From contig DAHWUD010000004.1 of assembly GCA_027331445.1 (NCBI GenBank), forward strand, positions 1-55,468: a stretch of DNA of 55,468 nt, read 5' to 3'. Of this stretch, positions 14,695 through 22,588 are shown piece after piece (position 1 is the stretch's first letter; each line of letters opens with the position of its first letter). This stretch comes from Candidatus Amesbacteria bacterium (lineage in GTDB: Bacteria; Patescibacteriota; Microgenomatia; CAZETR01; Amesbacteraceae). Below the pieces are notes generated by a model. That model was not told where the DNA came from. It did not search any database and was given only the letters and a program-made list of their open reading frames with translations. Position numbers and translations under genes: made by a program.

Positions 14695-16632
14695 TTAAGT
14701 TTTTCCTCGAAATTGGCTATTGTACAAATCAGCATAGAAACCGTTTTGGGCCAGAAGCTCATCATGCGTGCCCTTTTCCACAATCGTTCCCTGATTCATG
14801 ACCAGGATAAGATCCGCATCGCGAATAGTGGACAGCCGGTGCGCGATTACAAAGTTAGTCCGCCCTTTCATCAGTTCACTCATTGCCTTTTGAATCAAAA
14901 GTTCAGTCCTGGTATCCACGCTGCTGGTGGCTTCATCCAGAATTAATATCTCCGGGTCAGCCAGGAAAGCCCGGGCGATCGTCAGTAGCTGTTTCTGCCC
15001 CTGCGAAATGTTCGACCCTTCCTCATTTAGCACCATGTTATAACCTTCAGGCAGTGTCCGGATAAAGTGGTCGGCGTAGGCTGCCTGTGACACCCGCACA
15101 ATATCTGCCTCGCTGGCCTCCTCCCGCCCGTACCGGATGTTGTCCCGCAGGGTACCGTGGAACAGCCACGTATCCTGCAGCACCATCCCGAACATCCGCC
15201 GTAGGTCCGTCCGCCGCAGTTGGGTAATATCCACACCGTCCACCAGAATCTTGCCGCCGTTCACCTCATAAAAGCGCATCAGCAGGTTAACCAGAGTAGT
15301 CTTGCCCGCCCCGGTCGGACCCACAATGGCAATCATTTGCCCCGGCTTCACCGCGAAGTTCATATCGCGCATCAGAATTTTGTCCTTGTCATAACCAAAC
15401 TGCACATGCCGAAATTCCACAGCTCCTCTAGGCTCTTTAATTGTCACCGGATTCGCCGCCTCCGGCACCTGTTCCTCCTCATCCAGCAGTTCGAATATCC
15501 GCTCCGCCGAAGCGATGGCCGACTGGATGACATTGGCGATGTTAGCGAGCTGAGTGATGGGCATGGTGAACTGTGAGGAGTATTGGATAAACGCCTGCAC
15601 GTCCCCGATGGTAATCGCCCCCTGGGTAGTCATAATTCCGCCCACCACCGCCACAAACACATATCCCAGGTTACCTACAAACCGCATGAGAGGCATGATA
15701 ATTCCCGACACGTACTGGGCCTTCCAGCCGGCGTCGTAAAGTTTTTCATTGAAGTCGTCAAACTCGGCGGTGGCCTGTTCTTCATGCCCGAAGGCTTTTA
15801 CAATCTTGTGCCCGGTATACATTTCCTCCACGTGCCCGTTAAGATCTCCGAGCGACTTCTGCTGCCGCCGGAAATAATCCTGCGACCGCTTGGCAATCCC
15901 GGTCACCACAAACACACTGAGAGGCAATGTCGCCAGCACAATTAGGGTCAGCTGCCAGCTGATGGACAGCATCATCACCAATACTCCTACCAATGTGACC
16001 AGTGAAGTAATAAACTGCGTGACACTCTGCTGCAGCGTGGAGCTGATATTGTCCATGTCGTTGACGGCCCGGCTGAGGATTTCCCCGTGCGTCCGTCCGT
16101 CGAAGTATTTAAGCGGCAGCCGCGACAGCTTCTCGTCCACCTCGCGCCGCAATTTATAAATCGTCCTCTGCGCCACCCCAGCCATCAGGTACTGCTGGAT
16201 AAATATAAAAATCGCGCTGACGATGTACAGACCCAAAAGTAACAGCATGATCCGGCCGATATAGCCGAATTCGATCCCGGGGATAGGGGACAGGCGCAGC
16301 GACAAAGTCGGGTTCTGCTGCAATGCTCGGGCAATCTGCAGGTCTTTGGCCTCCATAATGTACCTGGAAATCAGCCCTTCAAACAGTTTGGTCGTCGCGA
16401 GTCCCAATATTTTCGGCCCGACGATATTAAATATCGTCCCCAAAATAGCAGCTCCCAGCACGATGGTAATTTGCGCTCTCTCAGGCGCAAAATACCGCAG
16501 GAGCCTTTTAAGCGACCCGGAAAAATCCTTAGCTTTTTCCACCGGCCGGCCCATGGCCCCGAAACCGCCCCGCATCGGTCCTGCCGCCACTCCGCCGCTG
16601 CCTTGCCGCTGACTGTTCCCGTCCTGTTTCAA
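14695..16632 (-). CDS. ABC exporter subunit, catalytic half of a heterodimer
   Basis: 645 residues: a Gly-rich N-terminus, six transmembrane helices (about 50-340) and a nucleotide-binding domain with Walker A 'GPTGAGKT' (438-445), Walker B 'ILILDE' (562-567, catalytic Glu567 present) and H-loop His598. The signature is 'ISQGQ' (542-546) instead of LSGGQ. Its start overlaps the stop of the partner gene by 4 bases. With the partner it should form a multidrug or lipid exporter of the BmrCD/TM287-288 kind in the cytoplasmic membrane. Confidence 0.88.
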   Translation of the reverse strand: MKQDGNSQRQGSGGVAAGPMRGGFGAMGRPVEKAKDFSGSLKRLLRYFAPERAQITIVLGAAILGTIFNIVGPKILGLATTKLFEGLISRYIMEAKDLQIARALQQNPTLSLRLSPIPGIEFGYIGRIMLLLLGLYIVSAIFIFIQQYLMAGVAQRTIYKLRREVDEKLSRLPLKYFDGRTHGEILSRAVNDMDNISSTLQQSVTQFITSLVTLVGVLVMMLSISWQLTLIVLATLPLSVFVVTGIAKRSQDYFRRQQKSLGDLNGHVEEMYTGHKIVKAFGHEEQATAEFDDFNEKLYDAGWKAQYVSGIIMPLMRFVGNLGYVFVAVVGGIMTTQGAITIGDVQAFIQYSSQFTMPITQLANIANVIQSAIASAERIFELLDEEEQVPEAANPVTIKEPRGAVEFRHVQFGYDKDKILMRDMNFAVKPGQMIAIVGPTGAGKTTLVNLLMRFYEVNGGKILVDGVDITQLRRTDLRRMFGMVLQDTWLFHGTLRDNIRYGREEASEADIVRVSQAAYADHFIRTLPEGYNMVLNEEGSNISQGQKQLLTIARAFLADPEILILDEATSSVDTRTELLIQKAMSELMKGRTNFVIAHRLSTIRDADLILVMNQGTIVEKGTHDELLAQNGFYADLYNSQFRGKT

Positions 16633-18368
16633 CTGGCCTCCTTTTCTATCTCCGTCGCCGACAATTGTGAAGACACGATGCCGCGATAAACTTCACAGGT
16701 TTTCATAAGCGCCTCATGCGTGCCGATTCCCACCATCCGCCCCTCGTCCAGGACAATAATCTGGTCGGCATCTACTACCGTGCTCACTCGTTGGGCAACG
16801 ATGATGACCGTGGCCTCACGGGTTTCCTGCCGCAGTGCCGCCCGCAGCTTAGCGTCAGTCTTAAAATCCAGTGCCGAAAACGTATCGTCAAATACATATA
16901 TTTCCGGCTTCCTGACCAGCGCCCGGGCAATTGACAGCCTCTGCATCTGGCCGCCCGAAACATTCGTCCCGCCCTGGGCTACCGGGGAATCAAATCCCTT
17001 CGGCATCCGGGCAATAAACTCCGCCGCCTGGGCCACCTCCGCCGCGTGTTTGATCTGGGCCTCTGTCGCGTTTTCCTTGCCGTAGCGGATATTGTCATTT
17101 ATCGTCCCCGAAAACAGCACCGCCTTTTGCGGCACAAAACCGATCTTCGACCGCAGATGCGCCTGTGACATCTCCCGCGTTTCCACCCCGTCCACCAGAA
17201 TTTGGCCGCCGTCCACGTCGTAAAACCGCGGAATCAGGTTGACCAGTGTCGACTTGCCCGCCCCGGTGCCGCCGATGATCGCCGTGACCTGCCCCGGCCG
17301 GGCGCTAAAGTTGATTCCGGACAGCGCCGGCTTTTCCGCCCGCAGGTAACTAAACGTTACGTCCCGAAATTCTACAAAGCCCCGCTTTCTGCCCGTTTCC
17401 TTGGCCCTGTCCGGATCGTTAATCTCCGGAACCATATCCAAAACCGCGTTAATTCTGGTCGCGGAAGCCTCCGCCCGCGGAATCATGATAAACATGAGCG
17501 CCACCATAAGTAGCGAAAACAAAATCTGGGTGGCGTACTGCAAAAAGGCAAACATCGCCCCCAGCTGCAGATTCCCGTTGTTCACCCGGATGCTGCCAAA
17601 CCAGATGATGGCAACACTGGACAGGTTGATTAAAAGCATCATTACCGGCATCATCGACGCCGTCAGTTGATTGACCCTTATGGCAATCCCGGTCACGTCG
17701 CGGTTGGTCGCGTCAAACCGCTGTTCCTCATGCTTTTCGCGCCCGAAGGCCCTGACCACTCTCACCCCGGTCAGATTTTCATCCAGTATCAAATTCAGTT
17801 TATCCAGTCGGATCTGCATAGCCGAAAACAGCGGCACTGCCTTAACCAGCAGCACAATAATCACCGTGATGAGAACCGGCATAATCGCCACCAACACCCA
17901 TGACAGGCCCACATCCTGGTTCAGAGCCAAAATTATTCCCACCACCAGCGTGATCGGGGCCGTGATCAGCATGTTCAGCATCATCACCATCACCTGCTGG
18001 ATCTGCATGGTATCGTTGGTGGTCCGGGTAATCAGGGAAGCCGTGCTCACCGTATCAAATTCATGCAGCGAAAAATGCTGCACCTTATTAAAAATCTCGG
18101 CCCGGATCTTTTTCACCATCCCCGTCGCTACCTGGGACGAGAAATAAATTCCCACTACGGCGCAAGCCACCCCCCCGATCGCTACCACCGTCATAATTCC
18201 CCCTGTACGCCAGATATAGCCGGTGTCAAACCTGGCTATCCCGTTGTTCACGATATCCGCCATCAGGTTCGGTAGATACAAATTAGCTACCGACTGACCC
18301 ACCGCCAGTCCCAATACCAGCACCAATAGCCACCGGTAAGGCTCCAGAAATCTTAATAGCTTAAGCAT
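16629..18368 (-). CDS. ABC exporter subunit, degenerate half of a heterodimer
   Basis: 579 residues: six transmembrane helices (about 12-300), then an NBD with Walker A 'GGTGAGKS' (366-373) and a canonical signature 'VSGGQ' (470-474). The Walker B ends 'YVFDD', so Asp495 replaces the catalytic Glu, and the H-loop is 'VAQR', with Gln526 for His. This is the usual degenerate-site subunit of heterodimeric exporters. Its faulty Walker B pairs with the odd ISQGQ signature of the partner, so all changes fall in one composite site. It is first in the operon, divergent from the MarR gene. Confidence 0.88.
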   Translation of the reverse strand: MLKLLRFLEPYRWLLVLVLGLAVGQSVANLYLPNLMADIVNNGIARFDTGYIWRTGGIMTVVAIGGVACAVVGIYFSSQVATGMVKKIRAEIFNKVQHFSLHEFDTVSTASLITRTTNDTMQIQQVMVMMLNMLITAPITLVVGIILALNQDVGLSWVLVAIMPVLITVIIVLLVKAVPLFSAMQIRLDKLNLILDENLTGVRVVRAFGREKHEEQRFDATNRDVTGIAIRVNQLTASMMPVMMLLINLSSVAIIWFGSIRVNNGNLQLGAMFAFLQYATQILFSLLMVALMFIMIPRAEASATRINAVLDMVPEINDPDRAKETGRKRGFVEFRDVTFSYLRAEKPALSGINFSARPGQVTAIIGGTGAGKSTLVNLIPRFYDVDGGQILVDGVETREMSQAHLRSKIGFVPQKAVLFSGTINDNIRYGKENATEAQIKHAAEVAQAAEFIARMPKGFDSPVAQGGTNVSGGQMQRLSIARALVRKPEIYVFDDTFSALDFKTDAKLRAALRQETREATVIIVAQRVSTVVDADQIIVLDEGRMVGIGTHEALMKTCEVYRGIVSSQLSATEIEKEAS

Positions 18369-18374
18369 ATCGCA

Positions 18375-18403
18375 TTGACTTTCAAACGAAAATATATTAT
18401 ACT
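18375..18403 (+). promoter_or_regulatory. promoter for the marR-hlyD operon
   Basis: TTGACT (18375-18380), 17 bases, TATACT (18398-18403), pointing at the MarR gene. The palindrome at 18413-18425 lies over the expected transcription start. Confidence 0.7.
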
Positions 18404-18412
18404 ACCTAATTA

Positions 18413-18425
18413 TTAGAATGTCTAA
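18413..18425. promoter_or_regulatory. probable MarR operator
   Basis: TTAGA-ATG-TCTAA is a perfect palindrome with 5-bp arms, just after the -10 box and before the marR start. MarR dimers bind such short palindromes and usually repress their own operon. It could control the divergent ABC exporter too. Confidence 0.6.
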
Positions 18426-18430
18426 CCATT

Positions 18431-18868
18431 ATGGCTGACCAAACCAGCGACCTCATCAATCTCGTCTTCCGCATTTCCCGCCTCATGAAGCCTCAAATGG
18501 CCGTGACCTCCGGCATAATGCACCTCAGCATCATCCAGACCCAGACCCTTATTTTTTTGCACCAGAGCCGGCAGGCGACTATGAGCGATATTGCCGCTTA
18601 TCTGCGCATCGAACTGCCCTCCGCCACCAGCCTGGTCAATAAGCTGGCCGCCCAAAAGCTTGTCACCCGGCAGGCCGATCCGCAGGACCGGCGCCTGGTC
18701 AGAATTTCCCTGACCAAATCTGGTGAAGTTCTCCTTACGCGGGCTATCCAGGACCGCCGCCAAAAACTCGCCCGCACTCTGTCCTACCTGACCGACCGCG
18801 AAAAATCGGACCTGCAGCATATCCTTACCGGCTTAATTGACCGCTTGACCGCCAAAAATGACCTCTAA
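18431..18868 (+). CDS. MarR-family transcriptional regulator
   Basis: 145 residues. A winged-helix core 'ATMSDIAAYLRIELPSATSLVNKLAAQKLVTRQADPQDRRLVRISLTKSGE' (about 50-100) holds the MarR wing signature DxRxxxxxLT. Helices at both ends would form the dimer interface. MarR proteins sense small phenolic or toxic molecules and release a palindromic operator. It lies divergent from the exporter pair and overlaps the adaptor gene by 11 bases, so it probably controls both. Confidence 0.85.
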   Translation: MADQTSDLINLVFRISRLMKPQMAVTSGIMHLSIIQTQTLIFLHQSRQATMSDIAAYLRIELPSATSLVNKLAAQKLVTRQADPQDRRLVRISLTKSGEVLLTRAIQDRRQKLARTLSYLTDREKSDLQHILTGLIDRLTAKNDL

Positions 18869-19940
18869 AAAACTCATCCCGCTTTTTCTGATCCTAGCCG
18901 TCGGCGCCGGGCTCATAATTTATGTTTCCCGGGGAAGCGCCTCCGCCACCCCCGCCGCTTCCGGGCCTTCAATGACGGTGCCCGTGAAATTTGTCAGTTC
19001 CACTATCACCGCCGACGGGTCGGTGACGGCCCAAAACCAGGCCACGCTCAATTTTCAAACCACAGGGAAACTCACCTACCTGCCGTTTAAGCCCGGGGAT
19101 AAGGTCCAAGCCGGCCAGACCATCGCCAAGCTGGATACCTACACCCTGCAGCGCCAGTTGACCGCCGCTTTAAACAACTACCGCACCGCCCGCGACACTT
19201 TTGATCAGGCCCAGGCCAATCTCCAGGACAACGTCCTCAAGTCTCAGATTACCTCCACCTACGTCAATACCAATCTGGATTTCAATAGTACGGTTAACGA
19301 CGCCATCAAACGTATCGCCGACCAAAACCAGGCCGCCCTCGATAACTCGGTCATCAATGTGGAATTGGCCAATTATGCCCTGCAATTGTCTACCCTGACT
19401 TCGCCCATAACCGGCGTCATCACCCGCCAGGACGTCACCGTCCCCGGCCTGAATATCACCCCGGCCACCACCTTCGCGGTCGCGGACCTGGACTCCCTGG
19501 TCTTCCGGGCCGACATTCCTCTGCAGGATATCTATTATGTTTCTCCGGGAAGCGTTGTCACCCTGGCCATCGACGGCCTGCCTGACCATCTCTCCGGCAC
19601 GGTGTCCAAAATTTATCCTTCCAAGGTCATCCTGCCCACGGGCGAGGCCGTCTACCAGGTCGATATCGTCAGCGATACTCTGAAAAACCAAGCCAAACTC
19701 GACCAGACGGGCACGGCCATCATCAGTACCAATTCCGAAAATGTCGCCGTCGTTCCGGCCTGGACTGTCCTGGGAGGCAAATCCATCTGGGTGGACAACG
19801 CCGGGACCCCGCAGCTGAAATCCGTCACCATCGGCCCGACCTTCGGAAACGAAATAGAGATCATTTCCGGCTTGTCTCCGGACGACCGGATCATCATCAA
19901 TCCTGAATACATTATTGCTCACCGCTATCAGATCTTATGA
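18858..19940 (+). CDS. HlyD/MacA-type efflux adaptor
   Basis: 360 residues: an N-terminal membrane anchor (about 5-25), a lipoyl-like half ('GKLTYLPFKPGDKVQAGQTIAKLDTYTLQRQL', about 70-100), a helical hairpin (about 100-165), the second lipoyl half ('LTSPITGVITRQDVTVPG') and beta-barrel and membrane-proximal domains. Such membrane-fusion proteins link inner-membrane exporters to outer structures. In a cell with no visible sign of an outer membrane it may act at the cell surface with the ABC exporter. It overlaps marR at its start and the next adaptor at its end (ATGA). Confidence 0.8.
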   Translation: MTSKKLIPLFLILAVGAGLIIYVSRGSASATPAASGPSMTVPVKFVSSTITADGSVTAQNQATLNFQTTGKLTYLPFKPGDKVQAGQTIAKLDTYTLQRQLTAALNNYRTARDTFDQAQANLQDNVLKSQITSTYVNTNLDFNSTVNDAIKRIADQNQAALDNSVINVELANYALQLSTLTSPITGVITRQDVTVPGLNITPATTFAVADLDSLVFRADIPLQDIYYVSPGSVVTLAIDGLPDHLSGTVSKIYPSKVILPTGEAVYQVDIVSDTLKNQAKLDQTGTAIISTNSENVAVVPAWTVLGGKSIWVDNAGTPQLKSVTIGPTFGNEIEIISGLSPDDRIIINPEYIIAHRYQIL

Positions 19941-20575
19941 AAAAAATATTCCGTTTATTGAAAAACCGCCGCTTTCTCAAACTTGCCGGTGTTACCTGCC
20001 TGCTGCTCCTTCTTGCCGGCGCCTATATTTTCTATCAAAAAACCACGGCCAGAGTCTACATCGACAACTCCCTGATCCAGGCCCCGATTCTCACCATCTC
20101 GCCCGCCGCCACCGGTAAAGTGGAAGCCATTACCGTCAAAGAAGGCCAGACCGTCACCCCGGGTGATGTCCTGGCGGTAGTCGGCTCCGAATCGGTGCGC
20201 GCCGATACTGACGGCTTAATTATTTCCGCTCCTGACCTGACCGGGTCCGTGGTCAATCCCCAGACCCAGCTTATCCAGATGATTCGGCCTGTCAGCCTCC
20301 GCGTAGCCGGTACTATCGATGAAAATAAAGGCCTCAACCAAATCCGGGTCGGTCAGGTGGCCTCCTTCACTGTGGACGCTTTGCCCGGCCGCACCTTTTG
20401 GGGTTATGTCGATGAAATTTCCCCCAGCGCCATCCCACAGCTGTTTTCTTTTTCCTCCTCCACTGAGCGCCCCACCCAGCAATTTACAGTTTACGCCAAA
20501 TTTGATTCGTCACTCTATCCTGACATCAAAAATGGCATGTCCGCCAAGCTGGTCGTTTACACCAGAACCAAATAA
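19937..20575 (+). CDS. second, short HlyD-like adaptor
   Basis: 212 residues: an N-terminal transmembrane helix (about 12-35), one lipoyl-type domain ('ATGKVEAITVKEGQTVTPGDVLAVVGSESVRADTDGLIISAP', about 60-100) without the long helical hairpin, then a beta-barrel-like part ('IRVGQVASFTVDALPGRTFWGYVDEISP'). It is a shortened relative of the upstream protein and probably oligomerises with it. Translationally coupled by ATGA. Confidence 0.7.
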   Translation: MKKIFRLLKNRRFLKLAGVTCLLLLLAGAYIFYQKTTARVYIDNSLIQAPILTISPAATGKVEAITVKEGQTVTPGDVLAVVGSESVRADTDGLIISAPDLTGSVVNPQTQLIQMIRPVSLRVAGTIDENKGLNQIRVGQVASFTVDALPGRTFWGYVDEISPSAIPQLFSFSSSTERPTQQFTVYAKFDSSLYPDIKNGMSAKLVVYTRTK

Positions 20576-20600
20576 CTCCTCACCCCCAACCGACGACTAA

Positions 20601-20927
20601 TACCCTCATATAGTTTCCCGCATTGCGGGACCCCGCTATGGCGGCGGCAGGTGTTACATTGGCAGTACCAATGATTTATTACGTCGGATTTCCGGGCACA
20701 ACCGGGGACAGACCAAATCCACAAGACAAAAAGGACTCTGGGAGTTAAAATACAAGGAAGAATTTCCTACCTCGATTGAAGCCAAAAGACGCGAAAGGAA
20801 AATCAAATCGTACAAAGGCGGAAATTCCTTTAAAAATTTATTCTCAAGAGTAGTTCAGCAGTTGAATGCCCCACTAAGCGGGGAGGTCACGAAGCTGAAT
20901 TTTCCGAATTTTCAACTGCGGGAGTAG
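20601..20927 (+). pseudogene. GIY-YIG nuclease without a start codon, running into tRNA-Gly
   Basis: An open frame of 108 codons follows TAA 20598-20600 but has no ATG, GTG or TTG before the conserved region. It reads 'YPHIVSRIAG...RCYIGSTNDLLRRISGHN' and then 'KSTRQKGLWELKYKEEFPTSIEAKRRERKIKSYKGGNSFKNLFSR', the size and pattern of the stand-alone GIY-YIG family. The GIY strand is degraded and carries a hairpin insertion (CCCGC-ATT-GCGGG). The C-terminus is encoded by a tRNA-Gly-like duplicate (20848-20869), and its stop codon lies inside the real tRNA-Gly gene. Non-canonical initiation cannot be excluded. Confidence 0.65.
20848..20869 (+). repeat. duplicate of the tRNA-Gly 5' half
   Basis: GAGTAGTTCAGCAG-x-GAATGC matches 20922-20943 in the tRNA-Gly(GCC) gene with one difference in 22 bases, 74 bases upstream. 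The rest of a tRNA cannot be folded from it. It forms the 3' coding end of the GIY-YIG relic. Confidence 0.7.
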
Positions 20928-20989
20928 TTCAGCAGTAGAATGCTTCCTTGCCAAGGAAGAGGTCGCGGGTGCGAATCCCGTCTCCCGCT
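20918..20989 (+). tRNA. tRNA-Gly(GCC)
   Basis: Acceptor GCGGGAG/CTCCCGC, anticodon stem CTTCC/GGAAG around loop TTGCCAA, T-loop GTGCGAATC, discriminator T. Anticodon GCC reads glycine. Its 5' half is repeated 74 bases upstream within the nuclease relic. Confidence 0.95.
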
Positions 20990-21003
20990 CAAAACGAACC
21001 AAG

Positions 21004-21012
21004 TGCTAAAAT
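21004..21012 (+). promoter_or_regulatory. extended -10 promoter, leaderless type
   Basis: TGCTAAAAT is an extended -10 followed by 6 bases and then the GTG start at 21019. Confidence 0.5.
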
Positions 21013-21018
21013 AGTTTT

Positions 21019-21603
21019 GTGCATCGCACGTTCTTGAGCCACATACCCTGGCTGCTCTCATTTTTCGTGGGCACTCCGGCTGCCATTCTTCTCGCCTTCC
21101 TCATCTTAAACCGCACCGCCCCGGCTCAGACCACCGTCGCCCCCCAGGTCCTCGGCGCCGCCACCGCTTCCGACCTTTACGTCCCCAGCCTTTCCCCCCA
21201 GATAATCACCGCCGACGCCCGGCCCATTATCATCAGGAACTATTTACAACGTTACGGTTCACCCCTGGAACCTTACTCCCGCCTGATCGTCCAGATCTCG
21301 GATAAATATTCCCTCGACTACCGGCTTCTGGTAGCCATCGCCCAGCAGGAATCCAATCTCTGCAAAAAAATTCCTCTCGGTTCCTATAACTGTTGGGGCT
21401 TCGGCATCTATGGCAACATCACCACCCGCTTCAGCAACTACCCCCAGGCCATCGAGACCGTCGCCAAAACCCTCAAGCATAATTACATTGACCTGGGGTT
21501 AGTCACCCCCCAGGAAATTATGGCCAAGTACACCCCTCCCTCCCTGGACAAAGGTGGCCCCTGGGCCAAAGCCGTCTCTCAATTTCTGTCCGATTTAGAG
21601 TAA
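21019..21603 (+). CDS. secreted GH73-like / lytic-type murein hydrolase
   Basis: 194 residues from GTG 21019. An N-terminal signal anchor (about 10-30) is followed by a linker and a lysozyme-fold region: 'YSLDYRLLVAIAQQESNLCKKIPLGSYNCWGFGIYG' (about 100-135) carries the catalytic-type Glu in 'QQESN' and resembles glucosaminidase/transglycosylase cores; then 'FSNYPQAIETVAKTLKHNYI'. It likely cuts peptidoglycan during growth or pilus assembly. The extended -10 box lies 6 bases before the GTG. The exact glycosidase class is uncertain. Confidence 0.65.
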   Translation: MHRTFLSHIPWLLSFFVGTPAAILLAFLILNRTAPAQTTVAPQVLGAATASDLYVPSLSPQIITADARPIIIRNYLQRYGSPLEPYSRLIVQISDKYSLDYRLLVAIAQQESNLCKKIPLGSYNCWGFGIYGNITTRFSNYPQAIETVAKTLKHNYIDLGLVTPQEIMAKYTPPSLDKGGPWAKAVSQFLSDLE

Positions 21604-21615
21604 CCGCTTTTTACT

Positions 21616-22377
21616 ATGCCCGCTCATTACGACGATCGTTCTTTCTCATATGACCGTTACTGGCAGGGTCGTCAGTACGAACACCAATCGGAACTTCTGG
21701 CCATCTCCCGCCTCCTGGCCGATTCCCGCTTTTCCGTCGCCGCGGACATCGGCGGCGGCTACGGCCGTCTGACGGCCTTCCTTACCCCGTTTTCCAAGCA
21801 GATCCTGCTCATTGAGCCGTCCGTCAAACAGCGCCGCATGGGCCAAAATTATCTCAAAGGTTTGCGGGGCATTACCATTTCCGGAGGCACCATCCAGAAA
21901 ACCGGCCTCCCCGACGCCTCATTAGACCTGGTCCTGGTCGTCCGCGTCATGCATCATTTGCCCGACCCCGCTCCCGCACTGTCCGAAATTTATCGGGTCC
22001 TCAAACCGGGAGGCACCTTAATTCTGGAGTTTGCCAACTCCCTCAATTTTAAAGCCCGGCTGAGAAGCCAGCTCACCGGCCAGCCCATCCTGCCCGCCCC
22101 CCTGGATAGAAGAAGCAGCGCCAACATCCGCCGCCATACCATTCCTTTTGTCAATCACTATCCGAGTACGCTGCTCAAACTCCTATCCAAAACCGGATTC
22201 CAAATAGACCGGGTCTTATCCGTTTCCAATTTCCGCTCTCCGTTACTCAAGCGCCTGCTGCCCCAAAAATTTCTGCTCTCTCTGGAAAAATACTTACAGC
22301 CCAGATTAGGCAAAATTTACTTTGGACCTAGTATTTTCATCAAGGCAACGAAGATTGACAAATATCCCAACCTATAG
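21616..22377 (+). CDS. SAM-dependent methyltransferase (class I)
   Basis: 253 residues. Motif I is 'AADIGGGYGRLT' (about 38-49), followed by 'ILLIEPSVKQRR' (motif II acidic residue), 'LDLVLVVRVMHHLPDP' (motif IV) and 'IYRVLKPGGTLILEF' (motif V). This is the Methyltransf_11 pattern. The substrate is unknown. Its last codons contain the promoter of the downstream RNA/tRNA unit. Confidence 0.82.
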   Translation: MPAHYDDRSFSYDRYWQGRQYEHQSELLAISRLLADSRFSVAADIGGGYGRLTAFLTPFSKQILLIEPSVKQRRMGQNYLKGLRGITISGGTIQKTGLPDASLDLVLVVRVMHHLPDPAPALSEIYRVLKPGGTLILEFANSLNFKARLRSQLTGQPILPAPLDRRSSANIRRHTIPFVNHYPSTLLKLLSKTGFQIDRVLSVSNFRSPLLKRLLPQKFLLSLEKYLQPRLGKIYFGPSIFIKATKIDKYPNL

Positions 22378-22383
22378 TACAAT
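22355..22383 (+). promoter_or_regulatory. strong promoter for the small RNA / tRNA-Leu unit
   Basis: TTGACA (22355-22360), 17 bases, TACAAT (22378-22383). It overlaps the end of the methyltransferase gene and points to a short structured region that ends in a terminator. Confidence 0.75.
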
Positions 22384-22389
22384 ACACCC

Positions 22390-22466
22390 AGGTTTCGCGG
22401 CTTGGCTGAAAAGTCAGGCGGTGGAATTTTAAAAGCCTCGGCAACGGGCAGGAGCCGGGGCTTTTT
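22390..22466 (+). ncRNA. candidate small structured RNA, unknown family
   Basis: A near-consensus promoter is followed by about 77 bases with two hairpins. The first is GCTTGGCT-GAAA-AGTCAGGC (8 pairs including GU, GAAA tetraloop, 22400-22419). The second is GCCTCGGC/GCCGGGGC (22435-22461, loop of 11), followed by T5, an intrinsic terminator. Between them lies a single-stranded AT-rich linker. It contains no ORF of note. It matches none of the small-RNA or riboswitch consensus patterns I know (SRP, 6S, T-box, SAM, preQ1, guanidine). It could also simply be the terminator of the methyltransferase gene. Confidence 0.45.
22432..22466 (+). terminator. intrinsic terminator
   Basis: An eight-pair GC-rich stem (22435-22442 with 22454-22461) is followed by TTTTT. 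It ends the unit started at the 22355 promoter. A second extended -10 (TGCTAGAAT, 22474-22482) follows at once for tRNA-Leu(TAG). Confidence 0.75.
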
Positions 22467-22497
22467 GTTGGTCTGCTAGAATAGACCCACGCCACCA

Positions 22498-22580
22498 GCC
22501 CTCGTGGTGAAATGGCAGACACGCATGCTTTAGGAGCATGTGACCGCAAGGTCGTAGAGGTTCAACTCCTCTCGAGGGCA
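22498..22580 (+). tRNA. tRNA-Leu(TAG)
   Basis: Class II tRNA: acceptor GCCCTCG/CGAGGGC, anticodon stem CATGC/GCATG around loop TTTAGGA, variable arm TGACCGCAAGGTCG, T-loop GTTCAACTC. Anticodon TAG reads leucine. Its own extended -10 (TGCTAGAAT, 22474-22482) lies upstream. Confidence 0.95.
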
Positions 22581-22588
22581 CACCCCAT

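Noticed and set aside
17671-18147. Long plus-strand frames antisense to the ABC exporter genes
   Set aside because: They mirror codon bias of the GC-rich exporter genes and have no protein-like motifs.
19170-19922. 250-aa minus-strand frame
   Set aside because: It is antisense to the HlyD-like adaptor, with composition typical of a shadow frame.
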